Origin: Rhodococcus sp. ARC_M6
GTDB lineage: Bacteria > Actinomycetota > Actinomycetes > Mycobacteriales > Mycobacteriaceae
Assembly (NCBI RefSeq): GCF_022810305.1
Contig: NZ_JALGQH010000025.1
Span: 1-64,000 of the forward strand
DNA length: 64,000 nt
Direction: 5' to 3'
Part shown: positions 25,765 through 35,144 of the stretch, one piece after another
Numbering within the stretch: the first letter of the stretch is position 1
Layout of the letters: the number at the start of each line of letters is the position of its first letter
Translations under genes and position numbers: made by a program
Notes under the pieces: model-generated
The model's database searches: none
Told to the model about the DNA's origin: nothing
What the model saw: the letters and a program-made list of their open reading frames with translations, nothing else

Positions 25765-28700
25765 GCGGTGAAAACCTAGTCGGCGCTGAGGCCTTCGCGC
25801 TTGCCGGCACCCCGCGGTACGGGCAGTTGACGTACACCTCTTTTGATCGGCCGACTACCGGACGCGGTCAGGTGCTGGGCGGCTGGCAGGTCAAAGACGT
25901 TGCAGGCGAGCTGGACGAGACCGAGCAGGATGCAGTGCGTGCCGGCATCAACACTCGGTTGGAAACAGTTGTTGCGCCCCCGGCCTTTCCGACTCAGGAG
26001 CAGATCGAGTCGAGGCCGCGGCGTCTGCATTACGGACCCCTCTACGACGGTGATGTTGCGTACTGGCATTCAGTACCGGCAGGTTCGGACGCATCGGGAC
26101 GCCCCGGCAACGTGTTCGTTCACGTCCTCGTCGACCGAAATCCGGAACTGCCTCCGCGTCGAAGGCCGATTTCGTTGTGGCACTCCAGTGACTGGTTGAT
26201 TCCATTCGGTGCCGAACAGGTGCTTCGAGCTGGGCTTGCTGCGGCCGCGGAGTTTCGTTCGGGCACTGTAGTGGATCTACGGGCAGTGGTGGAGTTCATT
26301 CTCGATCCTGACGTGTGGCGGATCGGTGTGCTGTGTGTCCTGCTCGATGCAGTGCATCATGCGATGCATAACGGGGGCACAGTCGTTCTCGGGGTTGAGA
26401 ATCCGGACCGGGGCGCGATGTGGATCGGTGCCCTGAGTGCGCTGATGTCGGCCGCCGCGTCGACGCACTTCTACTTCTCCACCTTCGAGCGGCGGCCGAG
26501 TGCCGAAGACCTCGACGAGTTGAACGTGCATGTCGTGTGCGTTCCGGTCGAAGATCTCGAAAGCTTGGAACTGCCAGATCGTTTCGTTGTAATCAGCGAA
26601 ATCGAGAGCTTGTCACCGGGCGAACTTGGCGTCGAGGCGCACCTCACCGCAGCGGGGGTCGCGGTCACAGTCACAGAGTGGTCAGCTTTGGCGCAGGCAG
26701 TGCTCCTGGATCCGGACACTGCAGTCGAGGCGTTGGGGGACCTGGATGCGATTGCCGATTCAGACCCGGTGCGTGGTGCCGAAACAGCTTGGCCCTTGGC
26801 GACACTCGTGCGGGTCGATGATGATTTTCGTGACGCGCACACCGAAGCGATGAGAGTAATCAATCATGTCCCGCCGCTGTTGCCGGCAGTGCGGTTCCAG
26901 GCATCGCCCGCGCCTATGCCGTCGGCCATACCGGCTCCGCATGCTGCATCGTCATCTACCGCGAAGCCGGTACCGGGTTGGCCGGATGGCTACGCGCCTG
27001 CTTCGACGTATGCTCCGGACTCGGTGCAGCGCCGGGAACCATCCCAGGCAATGCATGACATTCTTGCGCTCCCCAGCGACACTTCCGAACAGTCCGAAGA
27101 ACGCTGGCTTCAGTTTCTTGAGTTCGTTCGGCGCGTCCCGGGTTGGTCGAGTGGGCCGTACAACTTTCGTGATGAATTGGGGCGCTTCGAATTTCAGCCA
27201 TCGCGTGGGCTCTTGGCCATGGTGGAGGCGACGGCAGAGGACTTCTTCAACCGGCTCAGTGTCAAGAATCCGCGTGTGCAGTCTGACAAGCGGTTCCTTA
27301 TTGAAACGGAAATCCTTCGGTTTGCTGATGTGATCATGTTCGCCGGAGTGACCGATGATGTCATCGTCACTGTCGTGCAGAGTCTGGTCGAGTGGGCAGT
27401 GGTGCCCCTGTTGTTCGATGAAGCGGTTGCCTCGTCCTTTATCGAGGGCGTCGGCGCGATCGATGCCCCGCTTCGGGGATTGCTTCGGGGATGCGTCACG
27501 GATGGAAAAGGCGCGGGGTACTTCGCAACCCGACCATTGGGTGCTCGCGTACCAGGTGATGTGATCGAGTGGATGCTGCAGTTCGACGATCTGCCCACGG
27601 ATGGGCGAATCGACGTGCACCCGGAGGTCGTCGCCGAGTCTGCCGTGGCGTTAGCGTCGGATTTGGTGCTCCGGAAACTTTCCGGACCGTCTGATCACGG
27701 CGCGGACGGTTGGGGAACGTATGTGCCGCAATCCTTGTGGCGCGTTCTGTGGGAGGCCTACAACGGTGGGTTTGTGCCCTCACCGGCGAGCAGATTGCTC
27801 AGTTCTCCCCATCTTCTTGCCGAGGATCTCGTGAACTTGGCCGCACAATATCCCGGAGTGATTGCGCCACGGTTCCTTCAGCGGATCATGGTGTCGCATA
27901 ATCTGAATCCGAGATCAGGCGAACTCGCGACGGCAGCAGCACATCTGTTGTGTACCGACGTGGAGGCTCAACGACTGGATACGGTCATCACCCCGCCGAA
28001 TCGGCGGGGCGATGAAACCGCATTGGCCTGGGCGCAGGTGCGATTCATCGATCGATGGGCAGAGCAGGGTTCCGGGGAACTGCAGTATCGGGTAGGGCTG
28101 ATGCGACCCGCCCTCATCGATTACTGCCACCTGAACGCAGCCGAGATTGCCGAACTGTCCAACGATATCCTGGACAGGCTCGCGGTTCTGTTCTTCACAT
28201 CCCGATGGGCTCGCGACCGACACGGTGCGCCCTTTGTGCCGTTTGTTGGTGACGCTCAGATTGCCGGTTTGAGGCGATCGATTCTGGGTCCGAGCAACTA
28301 TGTCAGCGACAATATTGCCGAGCTGATTCGGTCACGCATCATCGATCGGGAGTGGCTGCTGGCAACAGTGATGCTCTTGACCGATGGCGCTCCCGAGACG
28401 GAACGCCCAACTCCGGATCTCCTGACGAGTCTCGGACTCGGGAGCAAGAACGGAAACGGACTCCTGGAGTTCCTGGCACGTGAGTCGCTGGCCGATCTGT
28501 ATGACGCCGACCGCAACAGTCTGTCGCCCATCGTCGACATGTTTCGTGATGAAGCGTGGCGTCGGGAGTCCGCGGGTCAGTTGGTGGACGTCGACAGATA
28601 CCGCCCTCATGCGTGGCAATGGTTCGACTATTTAGTCACGGCGAAGTCCGAGCCGACTTCAAATGGAATGTTCGCTCGTTTTAGAAGGGACAATAGCTGA
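25761..28700 (+). CDS. GTPase-associated protein 1 (GAP1)-like protein
   Basis: 979 residues. The N-terminus (YGQLTYTSFDRP, GRGQVLGGWQVKD, then HYGPLYDGDVAYWHS) fits the N-terminal domain of the GAP1 families defined from actinobacterial GTPase-linked conflict systems, as I recall them. Residues about 168-375 form a second module (VEFILDPDVWRIGVLCVLLDAV ... GTVVLGVE) that recurs in the TerD fusion at 30875. The last 600 or so residues are helical and unassigned. The start is ATG 25761 with a four-base overlap. The protein is soluble. It is encoded two genes before the GTPase it would be expected to work with. The name records association with GTPases; GTPase-activating activity is not implied. 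Confidence 0.78.
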   Translation: MSGENLVGAEAFALAGTPRYGQLTYTSFDRPTTGRGQVLGGWQVKDVAGELDETEQDAVRAGINTRLETVVAPPAFPTQEQIESRPRRLHYGPLYDGDVAYWHSVPAGSDASGRPGNVFVHVLVDRNPELPPRRRPISLWHSSDWLIPFGAEQVLRAGLAAAAEFRSGTVVDLRAVVEFILDPDVWRIGVLCVLLDAVHHAMHNGGTVVLGVENPDRGAMWIGALSALMSAAASTHFYFSTFERRPSAEDLDELNVHVVCVPVEDLESLELPDRFVVISEIESLSPGELGVEAHLTAAGVAVTVTEWSALAQAVLLDPDTAVEALGDLDAIADSDPVRGAETAWPLATLVRVDDDFRDAHTEAMRVINHVPPLLPAVRFQASPAPMPSAIPAPHAASSSTAKPVPGWPDGYAPASTYAPDSVQRREPSQAMHDILALPSDTSEQSEERWLQFLEFVRRVPGWSSGPYNFRDELGRFEFQPSRGLLAMVEATAEDFFNRLSVKNPRVQSDKRFLIETEILRFADVIMFAGVTDDVIVTVVQSLVEWAVVPLLFDEAVASSFIEGVGAIDAPLRGLLRGCVTDGKGAGYFATRPLGARVPGDVIEWMLQFDDLPTDGRIDVHPEVVAESAVALASDLVLRKLSGPSDHGADGWGTYVPQSLWRVLWEAYNGGFVPSPASRLLSSPHLLAEDLVNLAAQYPGVIAPRFLQRIMVSHNLNPRSGELATAAAHLLCTDVEAQRLDTVITPPNRRGDETALAWAQVRFIDRWAEQGSGELQYRVGLMRPALIDYCHLNAAEIAELSNDILDRLAVLFFTSRWARDRHGAPFVPFVGDAQIAGLRRSILGPSNYVSDNIAELIRSRIIDREWLLATVMLLTDGAPETERPTPDLLTSLGLGSKNGNGLLEFLARESLADLYDADRNSLSPIVDMFRDEAWRRESAGQLVDVDRYRPHAWQWFDYLVTAKSEPTSNGMFARFRRDNS

Positions 28701-29704
28701 TGCCCGCATATGTGCTCGATGGATCTGGGAGAGTAGAACTTCCGCGCCGGCCGTTGGCTGTCAGTGCCGATGCAGGTGGAGTGGGTGTCGAACTTTCGGC
28801 CACTGCGGAATCCGGCCAATCTACTGGTGCTGTGCATCCTCGACCGGGGCTGATGATTCTGCCTCGCGTGGCAGACGTCATCACGATTTCAGCTCGCCCC
28901 GGCAACGGGCTTGTTGCGTTTCCTCAGGGAACTGTCCTGCGGGTGACGATCGGTGTCGACAGCCAGAACGATCACGACCCTGACCGCGCCGAGCTTCGGC
29001 CGATGGATGTTTCAGGTTTGCATCGCGCCGATCTGGCCACCGTCACGTTGGGTGCTGATTCGCTCGAAATTGCCGCGCGGAGAACTGAAGTCGATGTTGC
29101 TCTGGGTGAATTGGCTTCTCTGGCACGCTCGAGTGCCCGCGGAATTCTGCGTACCGATCGACTTCGCGATGCGGAGCGATACGCGGTGAGTATCGACGTC
29201 GACAGTTCCATGTCGATGATGCGTCGTTTCGACGATTCCAGTGTTGCTACCGTCGCAGATCTGCTGGCCGGAGTCTCTACTGTGCTCGGCGATGTGACAC
29301 CGGCGGTGTCCGTGCTCGGCTCGCAGACGCACCCCGTGCCTGAATGTGCACTGCGCGATCTCCTGCCGGTGCTTCAGGGACACCTGGATTCGGCGCTGCT
29401 CGGTGTCGGCTTCCAGGCCACGCGTGCTCTGCCATCTGCCGAGCAGTCGCGGCGAATCGTCTACACGATCACCGACGCCGTACCGGCTGACTTTGCTGCG
29501 GCCACGGCTGACTCGTCGGCGATTCGGCATCTGGTGGTGTTGTCCGATGCGTTACCGGGGACGGTTCCTGTCGGGGCGTACTGCACTGTGATCGCGCCGG
29601 GGGCGGTGGCGACGCTCATCACTGATCCGGGTGGACTGTCCCGGATAGTTTCCCAGCTATTGTCTCCTGTTATGTCCGATTCGACCACCGGTGGTTTCCC
29701 GTGA
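28700..29704 (+). CDS. cytosolic VWA-domain protein
   Basis: 334 residues. The first 130 or so are beta-rich. A VWA fold then starts with YAVSIDVDSSMSM, giving the MIDAS pattern D168-x-S170-x-S172, followed by helices and strands of a Rossmann-like fold (AVSVLGS, RRIVYTITD, HLVVLSDAL). No signal peptide is present, so unlike the VWA protein encoded at 14649 this one is inside the cell. The start codon overlaps the previous stop by one base (TGATG), and its stop overlaps the GTG of the GTPase gene. The three genes 25761-30870 therefore form a translationally coupled set: GAP1-like, VWA and GTPase. Confidence 0.83.
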   Translation: MPAYVLDGSGRVELPRRPLAVSADAGGVGVELSATAESGQSTGAVHPRPGLMILPRVADVITISARPGNGLVAFPQGTVLRVTIGVDSQNDHDPDRAELRPMDVSGLHRADLATVTLGADSLEIAARRTEVDVALGELASLARSSARGILRTDRLRDAERYAVSIDVDSSMSMMRRFDDSSVATVADLLAGVSTVLGDVTPAVSVLGSQTHPVPECALRDLLPVLQGHLDSALLGVGFQATRALPSAEQSRRIVYTITDAVPADFAAATADSSAIRHLVVLSDALPGTVPVGAYCTVIAPGAVATLITDPGGLSRIVSQLLSPVMSDSTTGGFP

Positions 29705-30870
29705 GCAAATGCCCACGCTGCTTCGTCAGCTTGACTGCTGACCATTTTGCCTGGACCCAGGTGTCCGGTACGACAACCGAGGCAGACCCGGTTGCCAGCT
29801 CGTATCACGGTGGCCAGGTGCTCTCGCGCAAGATCATCGAGTTGCGTCGGCCGGCGGACGCTCATGCGAGCTGGGCGCCGCCGCCGCAATACGCTGAGCT
29901 CGAGCTCGGTGGACCCGTCCGCGAAGTCTGCCCCACGTGCCACTACGTGCTCGTTGACGGCTGGCGCAACGCACAGGTCACCTGCATCGCGATGGCAGGT
30001 GCCCGTGCAACGGGTAAGACCGTCTACATTGCGGTGCTGATCAAGCAACTGCAATTGCTCGGTGAGAGCTTCAATGCCGTCGTCGAACCATTCGACAGCA
30101 CTACCGAAGCAACATATCGCGATCATTACGAGGCGCCGCTGTACGAGGCTCGGGGAATCCTCGAAGCCACCCCGGCCGCGCACACCGGAAATCCGTACCA
30201 GCGAGAGCCACTGATTTTCAGTCTCGGCCATTGGAACAACGTGTCGCAGATTCTCGTGATTCGCGACGTTGCCGGCGAGGACCTCGAGAATCAGGAGAAC
30301 GCACGAGCGCCGTGGCTGCAGTTCTTCGCGCACGCGGACGGTGTGCTTTTCATGTTCGATCCGCTGAAGGTCGAATCGGTGACCAACCAACTGCACGATC
30401 TGGTGCCCACTCAAGAGCGGGTAGGCGGCGATCCCCGAACCGTATTGCGCACTGTTTTGGGCATCATCGGGTTGGGAACTCCGAACCTGGCCATCATTCT
30501 TTCCAAATTTGATGCACTGCAGGCGCTTCAGAGCGTCGAAGGAAGTGACTGGAGCCGGATCATGTCCAATCCGGGAGCGGCGTTCTCGCGGGACTTCAGC
30601 TTGCGGCCGGCGCCGTATCATGACGGCGACGGTCAGCTTCTCAATCAGGAAGTGCGCAGCTTGCTCAAGAAGCTGGATGCCACCCCGATGGTGATGTCGG
30701 TGGATCAGCCGCACACCGGCCGTCCGTTGGCCAACCGCTACTTCGCTGTTTCAGCGTTGGGAGAATCTCCCGTTGGAGATCGCTTGCACGCCAGTGGAAT
30801 CACACCATTCCGTTGCCTCGATCCTGTCCGTTGGGTGCTCGCAACCCGCGGCGTGTGGCACTGGCAGTGA
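29701..30870 (+). CDS. zinc-ribbon P-loop GTPase (DO-GTPase-like)
   Basis: 389 residues. The N-terminus has two CxxC pairs, C4/C7 and C77/C80, that would form one zinc ribbon. The P-loop is GARATGKT at residues 100-107. A DVAGE motif at about 189-193 matches the DxxG switch II of TRAFAC-type GTPases, and SKFD near 267 stands where NKxD (guanine specificity) is expected. This is the pattern of the GTPases associated with GAP1-like proteins in actinobacteria (called DO-GTPases). It is probably the central switch of the operon. GTG 29701 overlaps the upstream stop (GTGA). There is no membrane segment. Confidence 0.83.
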   Translation: MSKCPRCFVSLTADHFAWTQVSGTTTEADPVASSYHGGQVLSRKIIELRRPADAHASWAPPPQYAELELGGPVREVCPTCHYVLVDGWRNAQVTCIAMAGARATGKTVYIAVLIKQLQLLGESFNAVVEPFDSTTEATYRDHYEAPLYEARGILEATPAAHTGNPYQREPLIFSLGHWNNVSQILVIRDVAGEDLENQENARAPWLQFFAHADGVLFMFDPLKVESVTNQLHDLVPTQERVGGDPRTVLRTVLGIIGLGTPNLAIILSKFDALQALQSVEGSDWSRIMSNPGAAFSRDFSLRPAPYHDGDGQLLNQEVRSLLKKLDATPMVMSVDQPHTGRPLANRYFAVSALGESPVGDRLHASGITPFRCLDPVRWVLATRGVWHWQ

Positions 30871-30874
30871 CGTC

Positions 30875-32239
30875 ATGACTCAATCGGATCCGAGTCCGAG
30901 CGCGGTAACGCGCGCGGAGATCCTCGACTTTCTCCTCGAACCCGGTACATGGCGAACCGGTGTACTGAGTCTGCTGCTCGACGCGGTCGATGCGTCGCGC
31001 AGCGGCGGTCCGGTTGTTGTTCTCGGCGTACGTGACTTGCCGGTCGGGCGACTGTGGAGTGGCGCTGTGTCGATGCTCGGCGCACCTAGTTCGGCAGACG
31101 AATTCCGTTGGCAGCACGCCATGGACCCGGCTCAGGTGGGCACTGACAGACATCTGATCACTGCTCCCGTGTCGAGTCTGGCAATGTGGGCGGGAACCGG
31201 CGCCGTGGTGATCGGCGAGGACGACAACTGCAGCCTGGGAGAGATGTCGGTCGATCCGCATCAGACTGAGCGCGGGATGTCCGTGACCGTCACGCAGGCT
31301 TCACTTCTGGCCGAAGCGGTACTCGTCGATCCGGAGACGGCCCACGACGCGCTTGATCTTCAGGAATCCATCGACAAGAAATTCGCGAACGGGAGCGTGC
31401 ATCGGTTGTGGCCCTTGGCCATGGCCGTGGCGTCATCGCCGGAGATGCATGAGTCGATGGGAACCGCGGCAGAGGTTATCCGGGAACACTCACCGTGGGC
31501 ATTGGTCGATCAGACCGAACTGTTCAACCTTGCGGTCGGCACTGTTGCCGGCGGTTTGGGTCGCGACGCAGCGGTTGCGTGGCGGGATCGATTGACCGCC
31601 GGGCCTGCTCCCGAGCCGATACTGCACACACCAGAACCATTGATCAGGCTGCCGGAATCGGTTCCAGCACCCCAATCGGCACCCAATCCGGTTGCAACGC
31701 AACCGGAGCCCCGCACGATTGTCATGGGTGAAGCGGTAGATTTATCGCCGGACTCTCTGCGCTGGGGATGCTCGGTCTCCTGGACCCAGCCCGCATCGAA
31801 CTTTTTGGACGTCGACCTCGTTGCGTTTCTCCTCGACGAGAATCGAAAAGTTAACGGCGACCAGGATTTTGTTTTCTACAACACGCCGGTGGGCGGCGGT
31901 GGAGCGGTCAAACTTGCCACGCTAGCGCCCGACACTCAACGTGTGGACATCGATTTCGGCGCCCTTGCGCCGCGATATCACCGCGTGGCACTGGGGGTCG
32001 TCATCACCGGTGACGGTTCGTTCAGCCAATTGAATCCGCTACGAATGGTGTTGACGGACAACGAAGTTCCGATTGTCGATTCAGTATGCGTGCACGGGAC
32101 CACAGAACAGGCGATGATCGTCGGCGAGTTCTATATGAGGGCCGGCCGCTGGCGAGTGCGCTCGGTGTGGCAGGGCTATGACGGGGGTCTCGCGGAACTC
32201 GCGACTTCGTATGGCGTTGTCGTGGACGGACACGGGTGA
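30875..32239 (+). CDS. GAP1 middle-domain/TerD fusion protein
   Basis: 454 residues in two parts. Residues about 8-210 (AEILDFLLEPGTWRTGVLSLLLDAV, then VVVLGVRD, and later LLAEAVLVDP and HRLWPLA) align by eye with residues 168-375 of the GAP1-like protein at 25761. A Pro-rich linker follows, then a TerD domain from about residue 285 (GEAVDLSP, VDLVAFLLDE, DQDFVFYN, MIVGEFYMRAGRWRVRSVWQGY). TerD domains bind calcium. The start is ATG 30875, four bases after the GTPase stop codon; an in-frame upstream start at 30773 overlaps the GTPase gene and is rejected. It may compete with, or substitute for, the GAP1-like protein at the GTPase. Confidence 0.82.
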   Translation: MTQSDPSPSAVTRAEILDFLLEPGTWRTGVLSLLLDAVDASRSGGPVVVLGVRDLPVGRLWSGAVSMLGAPSSADEFRWQHAMDPAQVGTDRHLITAPVSSLAMWAGTGAVVIGEDDNCSLGEMSVDPHQTERGMSVTVTQASLLAEAVLVDPETAHDALDLQESIDKKFANGSVHRLWPLAMAVASSPEMHESMGTAAEVIREHSPWALVDQTELFNLAVGTVAGGLGRDAAVAWRDRLTAGPAPEPILHTPEPLIRLPESVPAPQSAPNPVATQPEPRTIVMGEAVDLSPDSLRWGCSVSWTQPASNFLDVDLVAFLLDENRKVNGDQDFVFYNTPVGGGGAVKLATLAPDTQRVDIDFGALAPRYHRVALGVVITGDGSFSQLNPLRMVLTDNEVPIVDSVCVHGTTEQAMIVGEFYMRAGRWRVRSVWQGYDGGLAELATSYGVVVDGHG

Positions 32240-32850
32240 CTGAACTCGCTTCCCGCCGCACCGCCGATCTACGAGGACTGCTGACTAATCCGTACTCTGC
32301 GTCGTTGCTGGTAGTTACGATGATGCCTGTGCTCTCCGCGATCGCACTGGGGTCGATTCTCTGGAGGCCGCTCGGATATGTCGTTGCGGTGATCGCACTG
32401 TTCTCTGTACAAAAACTGCACCGCCGGATCCGATCCGGACTGGAAAGTATCGGTCCTGGTGCGGCGCCTGGTCGCCGGTACCAGGTTACCGCGTACCTGC
32501 TGATAGTCGTTGTTGCAGCACTGCTTTCGGTACCGGCCGTGCAAGTGTTCTTTCGAGGCGACCTCACGGCTATGGCAGCTCCTTCGGTGATGGCGGAGAT
32601 GACCGACGGTTGGCAGGGCGCTACAACGCCGCAGGCAATTTACGGTTCCACACCGACCTGGCCGTCGTACGGTCCCTGCCAGACCATCCAGTCGTTCACC
32701 GGACCGGTAGTCGCCGATTCGTGCTACTCGTTTGTCGGGTACGTGCGAATGTGGCAGATGTCGACGGCCTTGCCGATGTTGTTGTCCCTCACGATGATTT
32801 ACATTCTTTTTCCTCTCACATTGGCCAGATTCGGTCAGTCGAAAACGTAG
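32236..32850 (+). CDS. small multi-pass membrane protein
   Basis: 204 residues with about four hydrophobic helices: near residues 20-42, 46-60, 80-102, and 175-198. The stretch between the third and fourth helix (about 70 residues, with two cysteines in GPCQTIQ and DSCYSF) would face the outside and could carry a disulfide. I recognise no family. GTG 32236 overlaps the stop of the TerD fusion (GTGA). The position between the TerD fusion and the DUF4407-like gene suggests it is part of the membrane module of the operon. Confidence 0.78.
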   Translation: MTELASRRTADLRGLLTNPYSASLLVVTMMPVLSAIALGSILWRPLGYVVAVIALFSVQKLHRRIRSGLESIGPGAAPGRRYQVTAYLLIVVVAALLSVPAVQVFFRGDLTAMAAPSVMAEMTDGWQGATTPQAIYGSTPTWPSYGPCQTIQSFTGPVVADSCYSFVGYVRMWQMSTALPMLLSLTMIYILFPLTLARFGQSKT

Positions 32851-32889
32851 CCCTCGATATCTCTTCTCGTAGACTTGAAATGGATCGGT

Positions 32890-34533
32890 ATGAAAAAGTA
32901 CTTTCTTGCGCGCTTGGCGGGCTCTCGCGTCGATGTCCTGGAGAAACTTCCGGGCTCGGTAGCGAAGCAGACCGCGATGGGTGCGGTATTGCTGACGACG
33001 GCTGGATTTGCCACGATTTCGGCTGCCTATGCATTGTCGATTACCGGCATTGCGACCGGATGGACTGCTATTGCAGGCGGTTTGGTGTGGGGCCTGGCGA
33101 TTCTCAACCTCGACCGGTTGTTGGTGATCGGACTCTCCGGCGAAAAGCGTATCGGCCGCAGTCTGATGCTGGCGTTGCCCCGAGTGGTCCTGGCCATCGT
33201 CATCGGCTTTGTCATCTCGACGCCGTTGATGCTGAAGGTGTTCGAGAGCGAAATCGAAACTCAGCTCAACCGCAATATCCTCACGTCGCAGGAAGAGTTG
33301 CGTACGGGACTCAAGGATTCGACGTTGAGTTCGGACCTGACCGAGGCCGAAGCCGAGCTAGCTCAAATGCGTGCCCTGATCAATGCCGGGCCCACCGCCG
33401 ATCCGGCAGTCAATCCGGAGGTCGGCCTGGTTCAAGCGGAGATCGACAAGCTCGAGGCGACTGCAGCAAAGCAAAAGGCTGATTACGATGCTGCGCGCAC
33501 GAGAGCTCTTCAAGAAGAGGAGGGTTCGGCCGGTACCGGTGTGGCGGGATGTGCGGCGTTGTGTGTCGAAAAGAAGAGGCTGGCAGACGATGCCGAGAAG
33601 TTGTGGCAGGGCACTCTCGACCAGATAGCCGTCAAGGAAGGTGAGAAGGCCGCGGTTATCGAGCGACTCAAGGGAGTTCTCCTCGAGGAGAGTAAGAAGG
33701 CCGTCGCTGACGCGGAGAACGATCTGCCGATAGTCGAGAAGACCGTCGAGACGCTGCGTTCGCAGGTCGACAGCGCGCAGAACGGTTCGTATGCCCTCGA
33801 ACAGGCCAACACCGGAATCATTGCGCGGCTCAAGGCTCTCAACGATCTGTCGGGTAGCGACGGCACCGCCGGTATGGCGCACATGGCGGTCTCGATCCTC
33901 TTCATGCTTGTCGAACTTCTGCCCGTTCTGTTCAAAGTGATGTCCAACGCGGGTACTCGAACGGCATACGACGAATTGGTCGAAGCGTTTGAAGAGGAAG
34001 AAAAGCGCGACGCGACCGAGGTGATCGATACCCGCAAGCGCGTGAGTGAACTTCGACGAGATGCAGAGTTCGAGGCCGAACAGGATCGGATCAGCAAGCA
34101 GCAGGAAACAGTCCTCAAGGTCAACGAAACCGTTGTGGCGCATCAGGCCGAAGTTGTCGACGAGGCACTCGAACAATGGAGCCGTCACGCCAAGCGTGTG
34201 TCTTCGGAGCGTCTGCGGGAATGGGAGCGTGGACTGGTCGGGGCTGGGCAGGTGCGTCCGGCAAGTGACGCGCAGCCCGAGCGGTCGAGGCAGCGAGAGG
34301 CAGATACGTTTGCTCCGGCGGCGGCGCCGCCGAACCGTGTGGTGCTCGACAAGCCGGCGGTATCCCCCGAGCGTGAGACGGTAACTGCCGCCTACGTCGG
34401 CGGCAGCTACCCCCAGAACCCTGTGGCAGGCACAGCGCATGCAGCCGGGCCGCTGCCGCACTGGATGTCCGAGACGAACTGGGCTGCCGATCAGGCGTCG
34501 CATCTGCCGCGGCCGGAGACGATGCAGCCGTGA
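32890..34533 (+). CDS. DUF4407-like membrane protein with long coiled coil
   Basis: 547 residues. Hydrophobic segments lie at about residues 28-60 (two helices, containing WGLAILNLDRLLVIGL), 95-115 and 335-355. Between the third and fourth lies roughly 220 residues of charged, heptad-like coiled coil, with a possible disulfide (GCAALC). A second coiled coil follows the last helix, then a Pro-rich tail. This arrangement and the NLDR segment fit the DUF4407 family, of unknown function. The start is ATG 32890 (MKKYFLARL); a TTG at 32875 is possible. The last codon overlaps the GTG of the next gene. A spanning rod that transmits force or signal is an inference. Confidence 0.8.
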   Translation: MKKYFLARLAGSRVDVLEKLPGSVAKQTAMGAVLLTTAGFATISAAYALSITGIATGWTAIAGGLVWGLAILNLDRLLVIGLSGEKRIGRSLMLALPRVVLAIVIGFVISTPLMLKVFESEIETQLNRNILTSQEELRTGLKDSTLSSDLTEAEAELAQMRALINAGPTADPAVNPEVGLVQAEIDKLEATAAKQKADYDAARTRALQEEEGSAGTGVAGCAALCVEKKRLADDAEKLWQGTLDQIAVKEGEKAAVIERLKGVLLEESKKAVADAENDLPIVEKTVETLRSQVDSAQNGSYALEQANTGIIARLKALNDLSGSDGTAGMAHMAVSILFMLVELLPVLFKVMSNAGTRTAYDELVEAFEEEEKRDATEVIDTRKRVSELRRDAEFEAEQDRISKQQETVLKVNETVVAHQAEVVDEALEQWSRHAKRVSSERLREWERGLVGAGQVRPASDAQPERSRQREADTFAPAAAPPNRVVLDKPAVSPERETVTAAYVGGSYPQNPVAGTAHAAGPLPHWMSETNWAADQASHLPRPETMQP

Positions 34534-35108
34534 CTGCCGGGCTCGAGATCGAACCGATCACTCGGGTACGGATCGATGTTCGTGTTGCGCTGGGCGGACT
34601 CATCAGCACCCCTGAGCTTGAATGTCTTGTACCACTGACGAAGTGGCTGAATGACGAGTTTGCCCGTCGGCCGATTCTGGTAGACCTGCTGGAGGTTGCA
34701 GTTACCGGCGGCCAGGGCGGCACCGTATATTTCGACAGTCGCGCAGACTACGGGCGCGGCCGGATGTACGACGGAATTCCGGCTTCCCGGGTGCTGTCGA
34801 TTGTGGTCGGTTCGGGTACGGCCGTTGCGCAGAACATGGAGATTCTGGAAGTTGATTCGCAGGCGCCGCTCCTGGTCTGGTTGGTGGGGGAGGATGCGTT
34901 CGATTCCCTTCTCTCCGTTCACCACAGTCAGATTCCGCGCAGGCGTAGAACGGTCGCTGATCCGTCACTGTCGACGGAGTTGTTTGTCGAGATCTGCCGG
35001 AAACTGGTACGTGCTGCCGTCGGCAGTTCCGCGGATTCGTGTGCGGAATTGATGGAAAGTACCGCCTTGAGCGCCGCTATGGGAGGGCTCGGCTATGTGG
35101 TCTCATGA
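34530..35108 (+). CDS. conserved small cytosolic protein of unknown function
   Basis: 192 residues, mixed alpha/beta, no signal peptide or membrane helix and no motif I recognise. The N-terminal half alternates strands (RIDVRVALGG, ILVDLLEVAVTGGQGGTVYF) and the C-terminal third is helical (LFVEICRKLVRAAVG). GTG 34530 overlaps the DUF4407-like stop (GTGA), so it is translated with that gene. A partner of either neighbour, the membrane protein or the kinase-like protein, is plausible from position only. Confidence 0.72.
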   Translation: MTAGLEIEPITRVRIDVRVALGGLISTPELECLVPLTKWLNDEFARRPILVDLLEVAVTGGQGGTVYFDSRADYGRGRMYDGIPASRVLSIVVGSGTAVAQNMEILEVDSQAPLLVWLVGEDAFDSLLSVHHSQIPRRRRTVADPSLSTELFVEICRKLVRAAVGSSADSCAELMESTALSAAMGGLGYVVS

Positions 35109-35144
35109 ACCGGTTGCACGTTCTTTCGGGCAGGAAGTGAAAGC

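Noticed and set aside
29461-30714. Antisense frame of 417 codons opposite the GTPase gene
   Set aside because: The sense strand has Walker A and DxxG motifs; the antisense has none.
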